DNA of 64,000 nucleotides from contig SXNL01000007.1 in assembly GCA_005777185.1 (NCBI GenBank), forward strand, positions 1 through 64,000, read 5' to 3'. The position numbers and the translations under genes are program-made. Numbering within the stretch: position 1 is the stretch's first letter; every line of letters starts with the position of its first letter. Origin of the DNA: Myxococcales bacterium. GTDB taxonomy: Bacteria > Myxococcota_A > Polyangia > Polyangiales > Polyangiaceae. Shown here piece after piece: positions 53,213 through 62,410 of this stretch. Under the pieces are notes generated by a model. That model was not told where the DNA came from, made no database searches, and saw nothing but the letters and a program-made list of their open reading frames with translations.

Positions 53213-54061
53213 ATCAGCGCGCGAGAGGGGCTCCGCTACGGCTGCGATACGCGGAGGCTTCCGGAGCCCCTCCGCGCGCGTTTCGTGGAGCTCGGCCCGG
53301 ACGCGGAGACGGAGACGTTCCTCGCGTGGCTCCCCTCGGGGAGGCACGGTCTGGCGACGACGCGGCTCAACCATGCGCTCAAGCGCTTCGCGTCGGATTT
53401 CGACGTCAACGGTGCGCTGGGGATGTACCGGATGCACCTCCTCGGCACCGAGCAGTGGCGGCGCTTGCTCGGCCCCGCACGCATCGCGCGCTGCCTCGAC
53501 GTCGGCGCGGGGTCGGGCGACGTCACCGCGTGCCTCGCGCCGCTGTGCGGCGCGGTGCACGCGACCGAGGTCTCGCGCGCGATGGCCTGGCGGCTCCGGC
53601 GCCGCGGCTTCCCGTGCTCGCGCGTGGACGTGGCGGCGGCGGGGGTACGCGCCGGGGAGTGGGACCTCGTGACGTGCCTCAACGTGCTCGATCGCTGCGC
53701 GCGGCCGAGGGCCCTGCTCGAGGCGCTGCGGCGGGCGCTCGGCGCCGAGGGAAGGCTCGTCGTGTCGCTGGTGCTCCCCTACGATCCGTTCTACTTCGAC
53801 GGGGCACGGACGCCGGATCCCGAGGAGCGGCTGGGGTGCAGAGCCCGGAGCTGGGAGGCGGCCGCCGGGGAGCTGCTCGCCGGGGAGCTACCGAGGTTCG
53901 GGTTGGGAGTCGACGTCTTCACGCGAACGCCGTACCTCTCCGTCGGGGACTCCGCGCGCGCGCACTACGTGCTCGACGCGGTGGTGGCAGTGTGTCGGAG
54001 GGTCACCGCCGAGCGCGAGGGTGCGCCGCGTCGTACGCCCGACGCACGTGATCCCGGTTGA
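53213..54061 (+). CDS. METTL9-like (DREV family) methyltransferase
   Basis: About 283 residues; no start codon fits well (ATC at 53213 is the first codon after the upstream stop; the frame is open farther left). The sequence follows animal METTL9 closely in order: ELGPDAETETFLAWL, DVNGALGMYRMHLLGTEQWR, SAM motif LDVGAGSGDVT, ATEVSRAMAWRLRRRGF, the very typical LNVLDRCARPRALLEAL, RLVVSLVLPYDPF, and VFTRTPYLSVGD with HYVLDAV. METTL9 methylates protein histidines (HxH motifs) on N1. A bacterial member is noteworthy; the target here is unknown. Its end overlaps the convergent xerD gene by 59 bp. No membrane segment is visible. Confidence 0.8.
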   Translation: MSAREGLRYGCDTRRLPEPLRARFVELGPDAETETFLAWLPSGRHGLATTRLNHALKRFASDFDVNGALGMYRMHLLGTEQWRRLLGPARIARCLDVGAGSGDVTACLAPLCGAVHATEVSRAMAWRLRRRGFPCSRVDVAAAGVRAGEWDLVTCLNVLDRCARPRALLEALRRALGAEGRLVVSLVLPYDPFYFDGARTPDPEERLGCRARSWEAAAGELLAGELPRFGLGVDVFTRTPYLSVGDSARAHYVLDAVVAVCRRVTAEREGAPRRTPDARDPG

Positions 54062-54893
54062 CCCGCGTGTAGATCTCCGTCGTGCCGAGATCGGCGTGCC
54101 CAAGCATCGCCTGGACCGCGCGGAGATCCGCGCCACGGGCGAGGAGGTGCGTCGCGAACGAGTGTCTGAGCTTGTGCGGAGAGATCGGCGTCGTCACGCC
54201 GGCTGCCGCGGCGTTGCGCTTGAGGAGCTTCCAGAACCCCTGGCGCGTGAAGCCGCCGCCCCTCGGGGAGAGGAACAGCACCTTCGATCTGGCCGCGTGG
54301 GGGTGATCCGCGCGTACCGCGAGCCACCGTGTCACGAGGTCGATCGCGACCTCACCCATGGGCACGATGCGCCGCTTCCCTCCCTTGCCGAGGGGCCTCA
54401 CCAGGCCGCGCTCGAGATCCACGTCGGACACGCCGAGCGTCACGAGCTCGGTGACGCGCAGGCCGCACGCGTACATCACGTTCATCATCGCCGCGTGGAG
54501 GAGCCCGCGCGGGCGCTCCAGATCGGGCAGCACCAGCAACCGCTCGACCTCCTCGAAAGACAGCACGCGCGGCAGCTTGCGCGGGAGGCGGGGGCGGTCG
54601 ACGAGCCGCGTCGGGTCCTCCGGCGTGGCCCGCTCACGAACGAGGAACCGGAAGAAGCCGCGCAGCGAGGAGAGCATGCGCGCCGTCGATCGCGCCGACA
54701 GCCCTTGGTCCAGGCTCTTCTTCAGCAGGTCCGTGATGCCGGCGAGATCGATCCGCGCCACGTCGACGTCCTCGGGCAGGCAGGCCGCGAGCCTGGAGAG
54801 ATCGCGCGCGTAGGCCTCCAGCGTGTTCCTCGACAGGGCGCGCTCCACGCGCAGGTGATCGAGGTAGGCGTCGATCCAGCCGTGGAGATCCAC
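54003..54893 (-). CDS. xerD: Tyrosine recombinase XerD
   Basis: A 296-residue tyrosine recombinase of Xer length. The N-terminal core-binding domain is YLDHLRVERALSRNTLEAYA; the catalytic domain has Arg in YACGLRVTELVTL, Lys in GKGGKRR, the pair in HKLRHSFATHLL, His in MLGHADLGTT and the nucleophile Tyr in EIYTRV. XerD with XerC resolves chromosome dimers at dif, acting with FtsK. The sequence looks like a housekeeping XerD, not a phage integrase. No dif site was recognised in this window. ATG 54893 used. Its 3' end overlaps the METTL9-like gene. Confidence 0.94.
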   Translation of the reverse strand: MDLHGWIDAYLDHLRVERALSRNTLEAYARDLSRLAACLPEDVDVARIDLAGITDLLKKSLDQGLSARSTARMLSSLRGFFRFLVRERATPEDPTRLVDRPRLPRKLPRVLSFEEVERLLVLPDLERPRGLLHAAMMNVMYACGLRVTELVTLGVSDVDLERGLVRPLGKGGKRRIVPMGEVAIDLVTRWLAVRADHPHAARSKVLFLSPRGGGFTRQGFWKLLKRNAAAAGVTTPISPHKLRHSFATHLLARGADLRAVQAMLGHADLGTTEIYTRVNRDHVRRAYDAAHPRARR

Positions 54894-54915
54894 GGGTGGA
54901 GTCTAGGTTCGGAGG

Positions 54916-57123
54916 CTACCGCGAGGCCAGTCTCTTGAGGACCTCGCGCACGGCCTCACGCTTCTTCTCGACCTCGCGCGAGGCCGTCTCCTTGTTCCTT
55001 CGCGCCTGGTCTAGCCGGTCCTCGGCGTCGATCACGCGCTTCACGAGGGGCCCCGCCGCGGTGCCCGCCCCGCCCTTGTCCCCGCCGAGCGCCTTCATGT
55101 GCTCGCGCAGCCGCTCCAGATCGCTCTCGATGTCGGACGCGACCTTTTCGGCCGCCGCCGCGCGCGCCTGCTCGCCCTCGAGATCGCGGATCCTGGGCTC
55201 GGCCTGCGCGAGCACCGCGACCTCGGCCGCCGGCAGGGACGGTCGCTGCGCGAGCTCGTGGACGGGCTTGCTCGCGAGCGAGCCGAGCGTCGTCGCGCGG
55301 GACAGGCCCTCCACGACGGTGAACGTGCGCGCCGTCTTCTTGCGCGGCGGTGCGTCGAAGATCGCGATGGGGTGGCCCTTCGCCTCGTCGAAATCGACGC
55401 GATCGGTGCCCGTGATCTTGGCGTTCCTGTGCACGTCCATCCCCACGTGGAACGTGCGCGCCGCGCCTCCGCGATTCTCCAGGTCCCACGTCAGTTCGGT
55501 CGTCGCGAGGAAGTGCTCCTCGAGCTGGTCGTGCTGGAACGTCACCCGCTTCGACTCCTCGCGCCGCACGGCGTCCTTCGGCGTGACCTCGGCGTCGAGA
55601 TCGTTTCCCACCTGGAGGAAGCGCCGCTCGCCGGGCTTCAGCCGGTCGAGCGTGGTCTCGCCCGCGAAGCCGGCGGATCCGAAGACCGCGATCGTCCCGG
55701 CGGGGAGCGTCTGGCCCGTCGTGTTGACGAGGCGAACGGCCGCCCGCGCCGAGGCGCCTGCCGACGCGAAGAGCGCGATCGTCTCCGTGCGCACGCGGTG
55801 GCTCACGAAGGGGACGAGCGCGCTCGCGTGGGAGTCGAGGGAGAAGCCGCCAGGGAGCGCGTACGTGAAGAACGCCCCGTTCTCGACGCCGCTCGCCTGT
55901 ACGAGCTCGGCCAGGTTGCCGACGGCCAGCACCGAGCTCGGGCGCACGGACGTGCCGCTCACGCTCGTCGCCCCCATCCGGATGCTGGGCACGCCGACCC
56001 TGTGGCTGCCCGATATGTGCCCCTCCGCGGAGCCATACCCGATCGAGCCCCCTCCCCCATGGCCGACGCTGTCGGTGTGGTCGCCCCACATCGCGTCGGC
56101 CGTGGTGCCCTGCAGCTGCGGCAGCGTGGAGAGCGGCTCGTCCGGGTGGAGGAGGGATCGCCGCGCGTACCGGGGCGCGGCGAGCGGGAACAGGAAGGAG
56201 TCGGGCTCGCCGTTGACCAGCTCGAGGCGCACGGCGGCCCAGCGCTCGTCCGTGTCGTTGTGCACCAGCGCCCAGCCCTGGAGCTCGGCGTCGGCCTTCG
56301 CGTCGGCCGCCTGGACGAGGCGGTACGTCGCGCGCCAGATCGGCGTCTCGGCGATGTAGCCGAACGTGATCTGCCCGCTCGCGTCGCCGAGGAGCTGGAC
56401 GGCGCGCGCGTTCTGGGCGCTCCGCGTGGAGAGCGCGTCCAAGGCCGCGTCGAGGCGCGCGCGGAAGGCGGGATCCGCCGGCTGGATCTCGAGGATGTCG
56501 GCGGCCTCGATCACGCGGACCTCGCCGCGATCGCCGATCAGCGTGAGCGTGAGCGTGAGCCGCTTCGGATCGGGCCGCGCGCCGTCGCCCTCCCCGGGCT
56601 TGCGCTCGCGGACGGACTGGGCGCGGAGGGCGACCTCGTCGATCTCGTGGGTGACCTCGATGACCCGCCCGGCGACCGGGACGCGCGACGCGCGCGTCGC
56701 GATCGTGACCTTCTCGCCTTTCATGCTGGCCAAGAGGTCACGAAACCCGATCGCCTGGTCGGGGTCGGACGGCAGCCCCGCGCGCACGCGCGCCGTGGCG
56801 CGGCTCACGCTGCTGGCGAAGGCGACGCCACCGACCTTGCCTCCAGCGCCGGCGTTCAACACGACGAGCGACTTCAGCGCGTCGTCGAGGTGCCCCGCAG
56901 GCACCGGCAGCGACGTGATCGCGCGCCCGGACGCGGCGCCTGATCGCTCGAAGTAGCCCACGCCCGTCTCGTAGAGGCGGAGCGAGCGGAGCGGCAGGAT
57001 CGCGGGAGCGCGCGCGACGGCGCGGGTCGGCGCGGCGGGATCGGGCGCGCAGCCCCCGAGAACGCAGAGCAGCGCGGGGACGAGGATGGAGGTGCGTGCG
57101 TGGCCGGCGAGGTACGGAGTCAT
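54916..57123 (-). CDS. DUF4139-like envelope lipoprotein
   Basis: A 735-residue lipoprotein (signal TSILVPALLCVLGGCAPD). Sections: an N-terminal domain (RSLRLYETGVGYFERSG, VTIATRASRVPVAGRVIEVT), a helical stretch, and a beta-rich domain with WRATYRLVQAADAKADAELQ, GWALVHNDTDERWAAVRLEL, matching the DUF4139 (mucoidy inhibitor-like) pattern from memory. A Gly-rich insertion (HGGGGSIGYGSAEGHISGSH) breaks the middle. The C-terminal ~110 residues form a coiled coil (DIESDLERLREHMKALGGDK, DRLDQARRNKETASREVEKK). It is probably on the outer membrane. Function unknown. It lies 22 bp upstream of xerD on the same strand in transcription order. Confidence 0.72.
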   Translation of the reverse strand: MTPYLAGHARTSILVPALLCVLGGCAPDPAAPTRAVARAPAILPLRSLRLYETGVGYFERSGAASGRAITSLPVPAGHLDDALKSLVVLNAGAGGKVGGVAFASSVSRATARVRAGLPSDPDQAIGFRDLLASMKGEKVTIATRASRVPVAGRVIEVTHEIDEVALRAQSVRERKPGEGDGARPDPKRLTLTLTLIGDRGEVRVIEAADILEIQPADPAFRARLDAALDALSTRSAQNARAVQLLGDASGQITFGYIAETPIWRATYRLVQAADAKADAELQGWALVHNDTDERWAAVRLELVNGEPDSFLFPLAAPRYARRSLLHPDEPLSTLPQLQGTTADAMWGDHTDSVGHGGGGSIGYGSAEGHISGSHRVGVPSIRMGATSVSGTSVRPSSVLAVGNLAELVQASGVENGAFFTYALPGGFSLDSHASALVPFVSHRVRTETIALFASAGASARAAVRLVNTTGQTLPAGTIAVFGSAGFAGETTLDRLKPGERRFLQVGNDLDAEVTPKDAVRREESKRVTFQHDQLEEHFLATTELTWDLENRGGAARTFHVGMDVHRNAKITGTDRVDFDEAKGHPIAIFDAPPRKKTARTFTVVEGLSRATTLGSLASKPVHELAQRPSLPAAEVAVLAQAEPRIRDLEGEQARAAAAEKVASDIESDLERLREHMKALGGDKGGAGTAAGPLVKRVIDAEDRLDQARRNKETASREVEKKREAVREVLKRLASR

Positions 57124-57161
57124 CGGGCGCGTGGACACACGCACCCGGGAGAAGTTCCGGA

Positions 57162-58640
57162 CTATTTCCAGCCGACGCGCTCGACGAGGACCTCGAGCTT
57201 CACACGCGCGATGGGAGGACCGCCGCAGACGCCGACGAGCGCCGACGGGCCGCCGATCGCGACCGCGACCCCGACCGGGCCCGTACCGGCGGGGGCCGCG
57301 ACGTCGAGGTCGAGCCACGTGGTGCCGAAGCTCATGCCGTCGATGGACGTCGCCAGCTTCGGCATCTTGACGTCGCTCGGCCGTACGATCGTGTCGACCG
57401 GCTGCCCGCCCTGGCGAGCGAGCTCGAGCGTCACGAGGTCCGAGTGCACGAACAGATCGCCGGGGTTCTCCGGTTCGGCAAGGACACGGTACCGGAGGCC
57501 AACCTTGGTCTTCGTCGCGTCGCTCGCCAGGATCCCCGCGAAGCCGGCGCGCGTGGCGTCGCAGACGCCGAACGAGGCGGGACCGATCTTCACGCAGCCA
57601 CCCGCCTCGCAGCGGGGGTCGGTGGCGCCGGTGAACCCGCCCCCGAGGAAGCGGCTCTCGCCCCACAGACTCGCGAACACGACGTCCGAGTCGAAGCCGA
57701 TCTCGGGCGCCGCGAAGCCGAGCTGCAGGAACTTCAAGGGCGTCGACAGCGGCGCCGCCGCGAGCCCGACGAGGTCCTTGATGGAGCTCGACGTGTTCGC
57801 GACCACCCACGGCTGGCCGTTCATCACGGACGCCCAGCTCGACACGCGCCCCGTGTACGCGACCTCGCCCGCCCACGAGTCCGGGCGCGCCGCCTTTTCG
57901 AACACGAGCGGCACCGTGGTCGTCGGCCCCGCGATGACGGTCACGTCGCGCACGGGCGCAGGCGTCACGGGCTCCGCCGCCTGGACGCGGATGGGATCCC
58001 ACGGAAGCATGCGATCGCCAGGTCCGATCGGTGACACCACGCGCGAGCGGAGCTCAGGCGCCGTCGCGTCGGCCGCGAGCGTCGCGCCGCCGACGAGCGT
58101 TCCGCTCCAGACGACGTCGCCCTGGAAGATGCTCTCGTCGCCGGAGGCCTTCACGTCGCCCGTGAGCTTGCCGGTCGCGTCTCTCGCGAGCGTGAGGGTC
58201 TTCCAGGTGTCGGTGGCGCCACCGACGCCGCCACCGGCGGCGCCGTGCACGCGTGCCTCGCCCTTGAGCACCAAAGCCGCGGCGGTCTCCGACACCGCGA
58301 GGGAGGCAGGCGTGCCCCACCGCGGCGTGAACAGGGCCTCCCACGCGCTGCCCGCCCGGCGCAGATCCAGGCGCGCGGGCGTGGCGAGCGAGGGCGGCGG
58401 CGCCGGGGGCGCGGGCGGTCCTCCCGGCAGCAGGTTCACGGTCGCGAACGTGAACGTGACGTCGTAGCTGCCCTCCACGACAAGCGTTCCTGTCGTGGCG
58501 TCACTGCCGGCGGCAGCGTCGGCGGGCGTCGTCGTGCTCGAGCCGCCATCGACCCCGCCGGGTTGCGCGGGCGCGACGGCGCCGCAAGCCGCGAGGAGCA
58601 GGGAACCCGAGGCGGCAAGGAAGACGGTGGAGCGTCGCAT
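57162..58640 (-). CDS. Lipoprotein of unknown function, Ig/sandwich-like
   Basis: A 492-residue lipoprotein (signal VFLAASGSLLLAACGA). After a Gly/Ser/Thr-rich spacer and a Pro-rich patch (PGGPPAPPAPPPS), the mature part is largely beta-strand (KLTGDVKASGDESIFQGDVV, VSPIGPGDRMLPWDPIRVQA, TGPVGVAVAIGGPS), with one disulfide-like Cys cluster (DPRCEAGGCVKIGPASFGVC). No enzymatic motif seen. It lies 38 bp upstream of the DUF4139-like gene on the same strand, so the two envelope genes may be co-expressed. Family not recognised. Confidence 0.65.
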   Translation of the reverse strand: MRRSTVFLAASGSLLLAACGAVAPAQPGGVDGGSSTTTPADAAAGSDATTGTLVVEGSYDVTFTFATVNLLPGGPPAPPAPPPSLATPARLDLRRAGSAWEALFTPRWGTPASLAVSETAAALVLKGEARVHGAAGGGVGGATDTWKTLTLARDATGKLTGDVKASGDESIFQGDVVWSGTLVGGATLAADATAPELRSRVVSPIGPGDRMLPWDPIRVQAAEPVTPAPVRDVTVIAGPTTTVPLVFEKAARPDSWAGEVAYTGRVSSWASVMNGQPWVVANTSSSIKDLVGLAAAPLSTPLKFLQLGFAAPEIGFDSDVVFASLWGESRFLGGGFTGATDPRCEAGGCVKIGPASFGVCDATRAGFAGILASDATKTKVGLRYRVLAEPENPGDLFVHSDLVTLELARQGGQPVDTIVRPSDVKMPKLATSIDGMSFGTTWLDLDVAAPAGTGPVGVAVAIGGPSALVGVCGGPPIARVKLEVLVERVGWK

Positions 58641-58744
58641 GGATCCAGGACGCAGCAGCAAGCCTCGTGCCGATCACGGTTCACCGCGTGATCGCAACCG
58701 CGAGGACGACATGCCGATCCGGGTTGACACACTCCGGCACCGCA

Positions 58745-60697
58745 TCACGCCATCGGGACGAGCCGGACGCGCTCGTCGTAGAGGGCACCGCCCTCGCCGA
58801 GGTCGGTCGTCGCGGCGCGGATGAGGACGTTCGGGCAGCGACCGTCCCTCAGGTGCCCGCCCTTCGGCACGATGGCGACGTCGCGGCGTTGCTCGGCGTC
58901 GTGCTTCACGCGCACGGTCATCGACCCGATGCGAGACTCGAGCCGGCCTTCTCCCCCATCGGCGATCCCGGAGGCGGCGTCGGGGTGAACCGTCACGACG
59001 GCAGGACCCCTGGGCTCCTTCGCCCACTGAGACGACTGGGAGCGCTCGGTCGAGAGGGACATCAGGACAAGCGGGTAGCTCACGTCGCCGGGCTCGGCGC
59101 TCGGCCTCGCGGGCGGCTCGGTGATGAGGTTCACGCGACCGCTCGGGGTCGGAAAGCGTCGGTCGGCGAAGAGGATCCGGGGCGCGAGCGGATTCTTCAC
59201 CGGACCGCGATCCAGCGTCTCGAGCGTGACCCCGGCGGGCTCCATCCTGGAGCCGAGGAGGCGCCGCTTCCACGACGCGGCGTCCCCGTCGATCGCGTCG
59301 CCGAGGCCCACGCGGGACGCGAGGGCCTGCATGATCTCCAGGTCGCTCCGTACGTCGGCCGGGGGCGCAACGACCGGGCGCGCCGAGCCCAGGTAGTGGT
59401 GACCGTAGGCGCCGAGGAGATCGTCGGCCTCCAGCAGCGTGGTCGTCGGCAGGACCAGGTGCGCCTCGCGCGCGGTGTCGGTGAGGAACGCGTCGACCAC
59501 GACCACGAGCTCGCGCGTCGCGAGCGCCTCGCGCGTCGTGTTCGAGTCCGGCAGCATCGCGACGGGGTTGCCCGCGGTGATCCACACGGCGCGGATCGGC
59601 GGATCTCTCGCGGCCAGCACCTCCCTCCCGAAGAGCGGCTCGCACACCGAGCGCGGCGCGGCGCTGAGCCCACGCACGAAGGAGGTGTCGAACGCCCCGC
59701 GGCGCTTGTAGTAGAACGACACGCCGCCGCCCGGGATCCCGATGTTGCCGCTGAGGGCCGCGAGCGCGTCGAGCGCGCGGACGATGGCCGCCCCGTTCGC
59801 GCGGCGGCCCATGCCCCACCCGACGAGGATCGCCGTCGGCTTCTCGGGCCCGAGCCTCCTCGCGAGATCCTCCGCGCACGCCGGCGGCACGTCCGCCTCC
59901 TCGCACCACGCCTCGACGGATCGTGCCTCGCACATGCGGCGGAAGTCGGGCACATGATCGCAGTACCGCTCCGCTTCGCGGTCGATCCACCCCCGCTCGA
60001 ACAGCACCCGCGCGACGGCCATCGCGAGTGCGAAGTCACCGGCGGGGCGCGGCTGGAAGAAGACGTCGCAGTGGCTCCGCGTCTTGTGACTCACGGGATC
60101 GATCAGCACGAGCTGTGCGCCGCGCGCCCTCGCCTCGAGGAGCACAGGCAGCACGTGCGGATTGGACACCGTGACGTTCTTCCCCCAGACGAGGATGTGC
60201 CGAGCGTTCAGGAGATCGTGGAGATCGTTCGAGTCCTCGTCTCCGAAGTCGGTCGCCTGTGCGGCGTCCCCCGCGCCCGAGCAGATATCGCCGCGCTTCA
60301 CCGTCACGGGCCCGAAGCGCTCGAAGAACAGGTCGGTGAGGCTCTTCAGGAGACCGAGCGATCCGCCGCTCCTGTAGTGGAAGATCGCCGCGGGCCCGGA
60401 CTCGCGACGGATCGCGAGGAGGCGCTCCGCAGCGAAGTCGAGCGCCCGCTCCCACGACACCGGGCGGAGCTCGCCGTCGATGCGGAGGAGGGGCGACGAC
60501 AGCCTGTCCAGCGAGTACTGCCTCCCGAGGAAGTGCTGCGTCCGGTAGCAGAGGAACCCGCGCGTGATGGGGTGAGCCGGGTCGCCGGCGATGCGCGTCA
60601 CCTTCCCGTCCTCGACGGTGGCGACGATGCCGCACGCGTCGGGGCAGTCGCGGTTGCAGACGGTCTTCCTCGTCTCGGGCATGCCTCTTTCGCTCAC
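58745..60697 (-). CDS. Molybdopterin oxidoreductase (formate dehydrogenase-like)
   Basis: A 650-residue enzyme of the DMSO-reductase superfamily. The N-terminal [4Fe-4S] ligands are in CNRDCPDACG and RGFLCYR, followed by the molybdopterin core with RGDICSGAGDAAQA, where the Cys sits at the likely metal-ligand position, then LVWGKNVTVSNPHVLP, WGMGRRANGAAIVRALDALA, and GNIGIPGGGVSFY; the C-terminal domain ends near VVTVHPDAASG. No TAT signal or subunit genes are adjacent, so it is probably a soluble cytoplasmic oxidoreductase. The substrate is not readable. GTG start at 60697 overlaps the stop of the upstream lipoprotein gene. Confidence 0.9.
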   Translation of the reverse strand: MSERGMPETRKTVCNRDCPDACGIVATVEDGKVTRIAGDPAHPITRGFLCYRTQHFLGRQYSLDRLSSPLLRIDGELRPVSWERALDFAAERLLAIRRESGPAAIFHYRSGGSLGLLKSLTDLFFERFGPVTVKRGDICSGAGDAAQATDFGDEDSNDLHDLLNARHILVWGKNVTVSNPHVLPVLLEARARGAQLVLIDPVSHKTRSHCDVFFQPRPAGDFALAMAVARVLFERGWIDREAERYCDHVPDFRRMCEARSVEAWCEEADVPPACAEDLARRLGPEKPTAILVGWGMGRRANGAAIVRALDALAALSGNIGIPGGGVSFYYKRRGAFDTSFVRGLSAAPRSVCEPLFGREVLAARDPPIRAVWITAGNPVAMLPDSNTTREALATRELVVVVDAFLTDTAREAHLVLPTTTLLEADDLLGAYGHHYLGSARPVVAPPADVRSDLEIMQALASRVGLGDAIDGDAASWKRRLLGSRMEPAGVTLETLDRGPVKNPLAPRILFADRRFPTPSGRVNLITEPPARPSAEPGDVSYPLVLMSLSTERSQSSQWAKEPRGPAVVTVHPDAASGIADGGEGRLESRIGSMTVRVKHDAEQRRDVAIVPKGGHLRDGRCPNVLIRAATTDLGEGGALYDERVRLVPMA

Positions 60698-62367
60698 TTC
60701 GGGGCTGCACCCGCGACGAGCTCGGCGGCCTTCTTGCGCTCCTCGGCGCGCTTCTGCAGCGCGGGATCGGAGAACGCCGCGGCCGCGCGCCCGAAGCGCG
60801 CCGCCACGTCCTGGAAGTACGCGGCCCTCGCGTCGTCGGGCGGGGCGAGCGCGAGCAACACGGCCGCGTCGTACTCGGCCATCGCGCCGACGGTCGGATC
60901 CTTCGCCAGCGCCTCGAGCGCCTTCACGTCGCGGATCTGGAGCTCGCCGGGGCTCTTCGCGTGCATCATCTGCACCGCGTCGTCGGGCCCGCGGCTGAGG
61001 GCGTCCACGAGCGCGCCGAGGAGGCGGGCGGCGGGATCCGCATCGCCCGCGTGGTGCAGGATGTCGCGGACCGCGTCGAAGTCTGCGCCGCGCCAGTGCG
61101 TGCGCCCGAGGTCGAATCGCACCCGGGTGTACTGCCTCCTCAGGACCGGGTCCGCGAACCGCCGGGGATCCTGGTCGAGCGCGGCGCGCACGGTCCAGGG
61201 CACGCCGCGCTGGAACACGCGGGACAGGACGGACGGGTCCGTCGTGTCCCTCGCCGGGAGGAGAAAGCCCGCGTAGAACGTGGAGAGGACGCCGAGGAGG
61301 GCGCCGTCGTCGGCGGTCACCGGCGGGAGGATGAGATCGTCGAGCATGTCGATCCTTCGCCCCGCGTACATGCGCGCGAGGGTCGCGCGCGCGCGCGTGA
61401 CGCGTGCATCATGCACGAACCCGACGCTGGCCAGCTCGCGCAGGCCGAGGAGGACCGCGTCGCGTGCGCGAGCCTTCCGTGGTTCGAGCGCCTGCTCGAG
61501 CGTCACGAAGTAGGCATCCTTCAGCTCGGGATCCTTGTTCCACTCCTCGGGCACGGGGATCTGGCGCGTCCCCTCGATGAAGCGCAGCTCGGCGAGGCCC
61601 GCCTCGATGGCGACGATCGCGCGGCCGTAGAACGCGAGCTTGGCGCCCGCGAGGGAGATCTCCTCGACGATGCGCGCCTGCTCGACGTACCAGTCCTTGA
61701 TGAGCGCCTGCGTGTGGGCGAGCACCCGGTCCTTGGTGAACGGGGGCGCGAGCCTCGGCATGGGGCGCGGCGTGCGGCTGATCCGCGCAGCGAGCGAGAG
61801 CCCCGCCAGGGTGTGACTCAGGAGCGGCGACGTGCCCGCCTCGGGCTTGCGGATCGCAGCATCGGCGATCGCGTCCGCGCACTCCAGCGGCGCGAGATCG
61901 GCGCGAAGCGTTCGCACGAAGCCCGCGGGCCATGGCTGCTCCACGGTGAACCCCGGACAGCGCTCGAGCGCGGCGAGCTGTGCGTCCCGCTTGCCGGGAT
62001 CGGCCTCCTTCAGGGCGCGCTCGAGGGCAGGACGCGGGAGCGGGCAGTCCTTCCCCGTCGTCAGGCGCGTCGCATAGGCCGCGCACGTCGCGGGCGCCGG
62101 TGGCACGCCCTTCACCTTCGTGGCGCGCTCCCACTCGGCCATGTCGGGCGCCACGATCGGCAGCGCGTACCCGGGCTCCTTCCTGGCGGGCGGCGGCTTC
62201 ACCGCGACCTTCGGCGCCTCCGCGGGCGGTGCGGCCGAGGCCGTGGCGACCGGCGCGCTCGCGGCGAGCGCTGGCGCCTCGGGCACCTTCGGCGGAGGCG
62301 TGGGAGCCTCGCCACACGCGAGGGCGAGCCCACAAAGGGAGAGACACCCGAGGAGCACGTTTCTCAT
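60694..62367 (-). CDS. Helical-repeat lipoprotein, unknown
   Basis: A 557-residue lipoprotein (signal LGCLSLCGLALACGE). After a Pro/Ala/Lys spacer (to ~70), the rest is mostly helical, with TPR-like pairs (AILVERGWID-like rhythm: KDAYFVTLEQALEPRKARAR, DAVRDILHHAGDADPAARLL, VGAMAEYDAAVLLALAPPDD). This suggests a scaffold in the envelope. It overlaps the molybdopterin enzyme start by 4 bp (GTGA), so the two are translationally coupled, which is an odd pairing for a cytoplasmic enzyme. Family not recognised. ATG 62367 chosen. Confidence 0.68.
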   Translation of the reverse strand: MRNVLLGCLSLCGLALACGEAPTPPPKVPEAPALAASAPVATASAAPPAEAPKVAVKPPPARKEPGYALPIVAPDMAEWERATKVKGVPPAPATCAAYATRLTTGKDCPLPRPALERALKEADPGKRDAQLAALERCPGFTVEQPWPAGFVRTLRADLAPLECADAIADAAIRKPEAGTSPLLSHTLAGLSLAARISRTPRPMPRLAPPFTKDRVLAHTQALIKDWYVEQARIVEEISLAGAKLAFYGRAIVAIEAGLAELRFIEGTRQIPVPEEWNKDPELKDAYFVTLEQALEPRKARARDAVLLGLRELASVGFVHDARVTRARATLARMYAGRRIDMLDDLILPPVTADDGALLGVLSTFYAGFLLPARDTTDPSVLSRVFQRGVPWTVRAALDQDPRRFADPVLRRQYTRVRFDLGRTHWRGADFDAVRDILHHAGDADPAARLLGALVDALSRGPDDAVQMMHAKSPGELQIRDVKALEALAKDPTVGAMAEYDAAVLLALAPPDDARAAYFQDVAARFGRAAAAFSDPALQKRAEERKKAAELVAGAAPK

Positions 62368-62410
62368 CGGGTGCCATGAAAGCACACGACCCGCGAGAGC
62401 GGATCGGCGA

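Noticed and set aside
54003-54893. Integrase of a mobile element
   Set aside because: Length and motifs fit housekeeping XerD; there is no phage, att repeat or tRNA target next to it.
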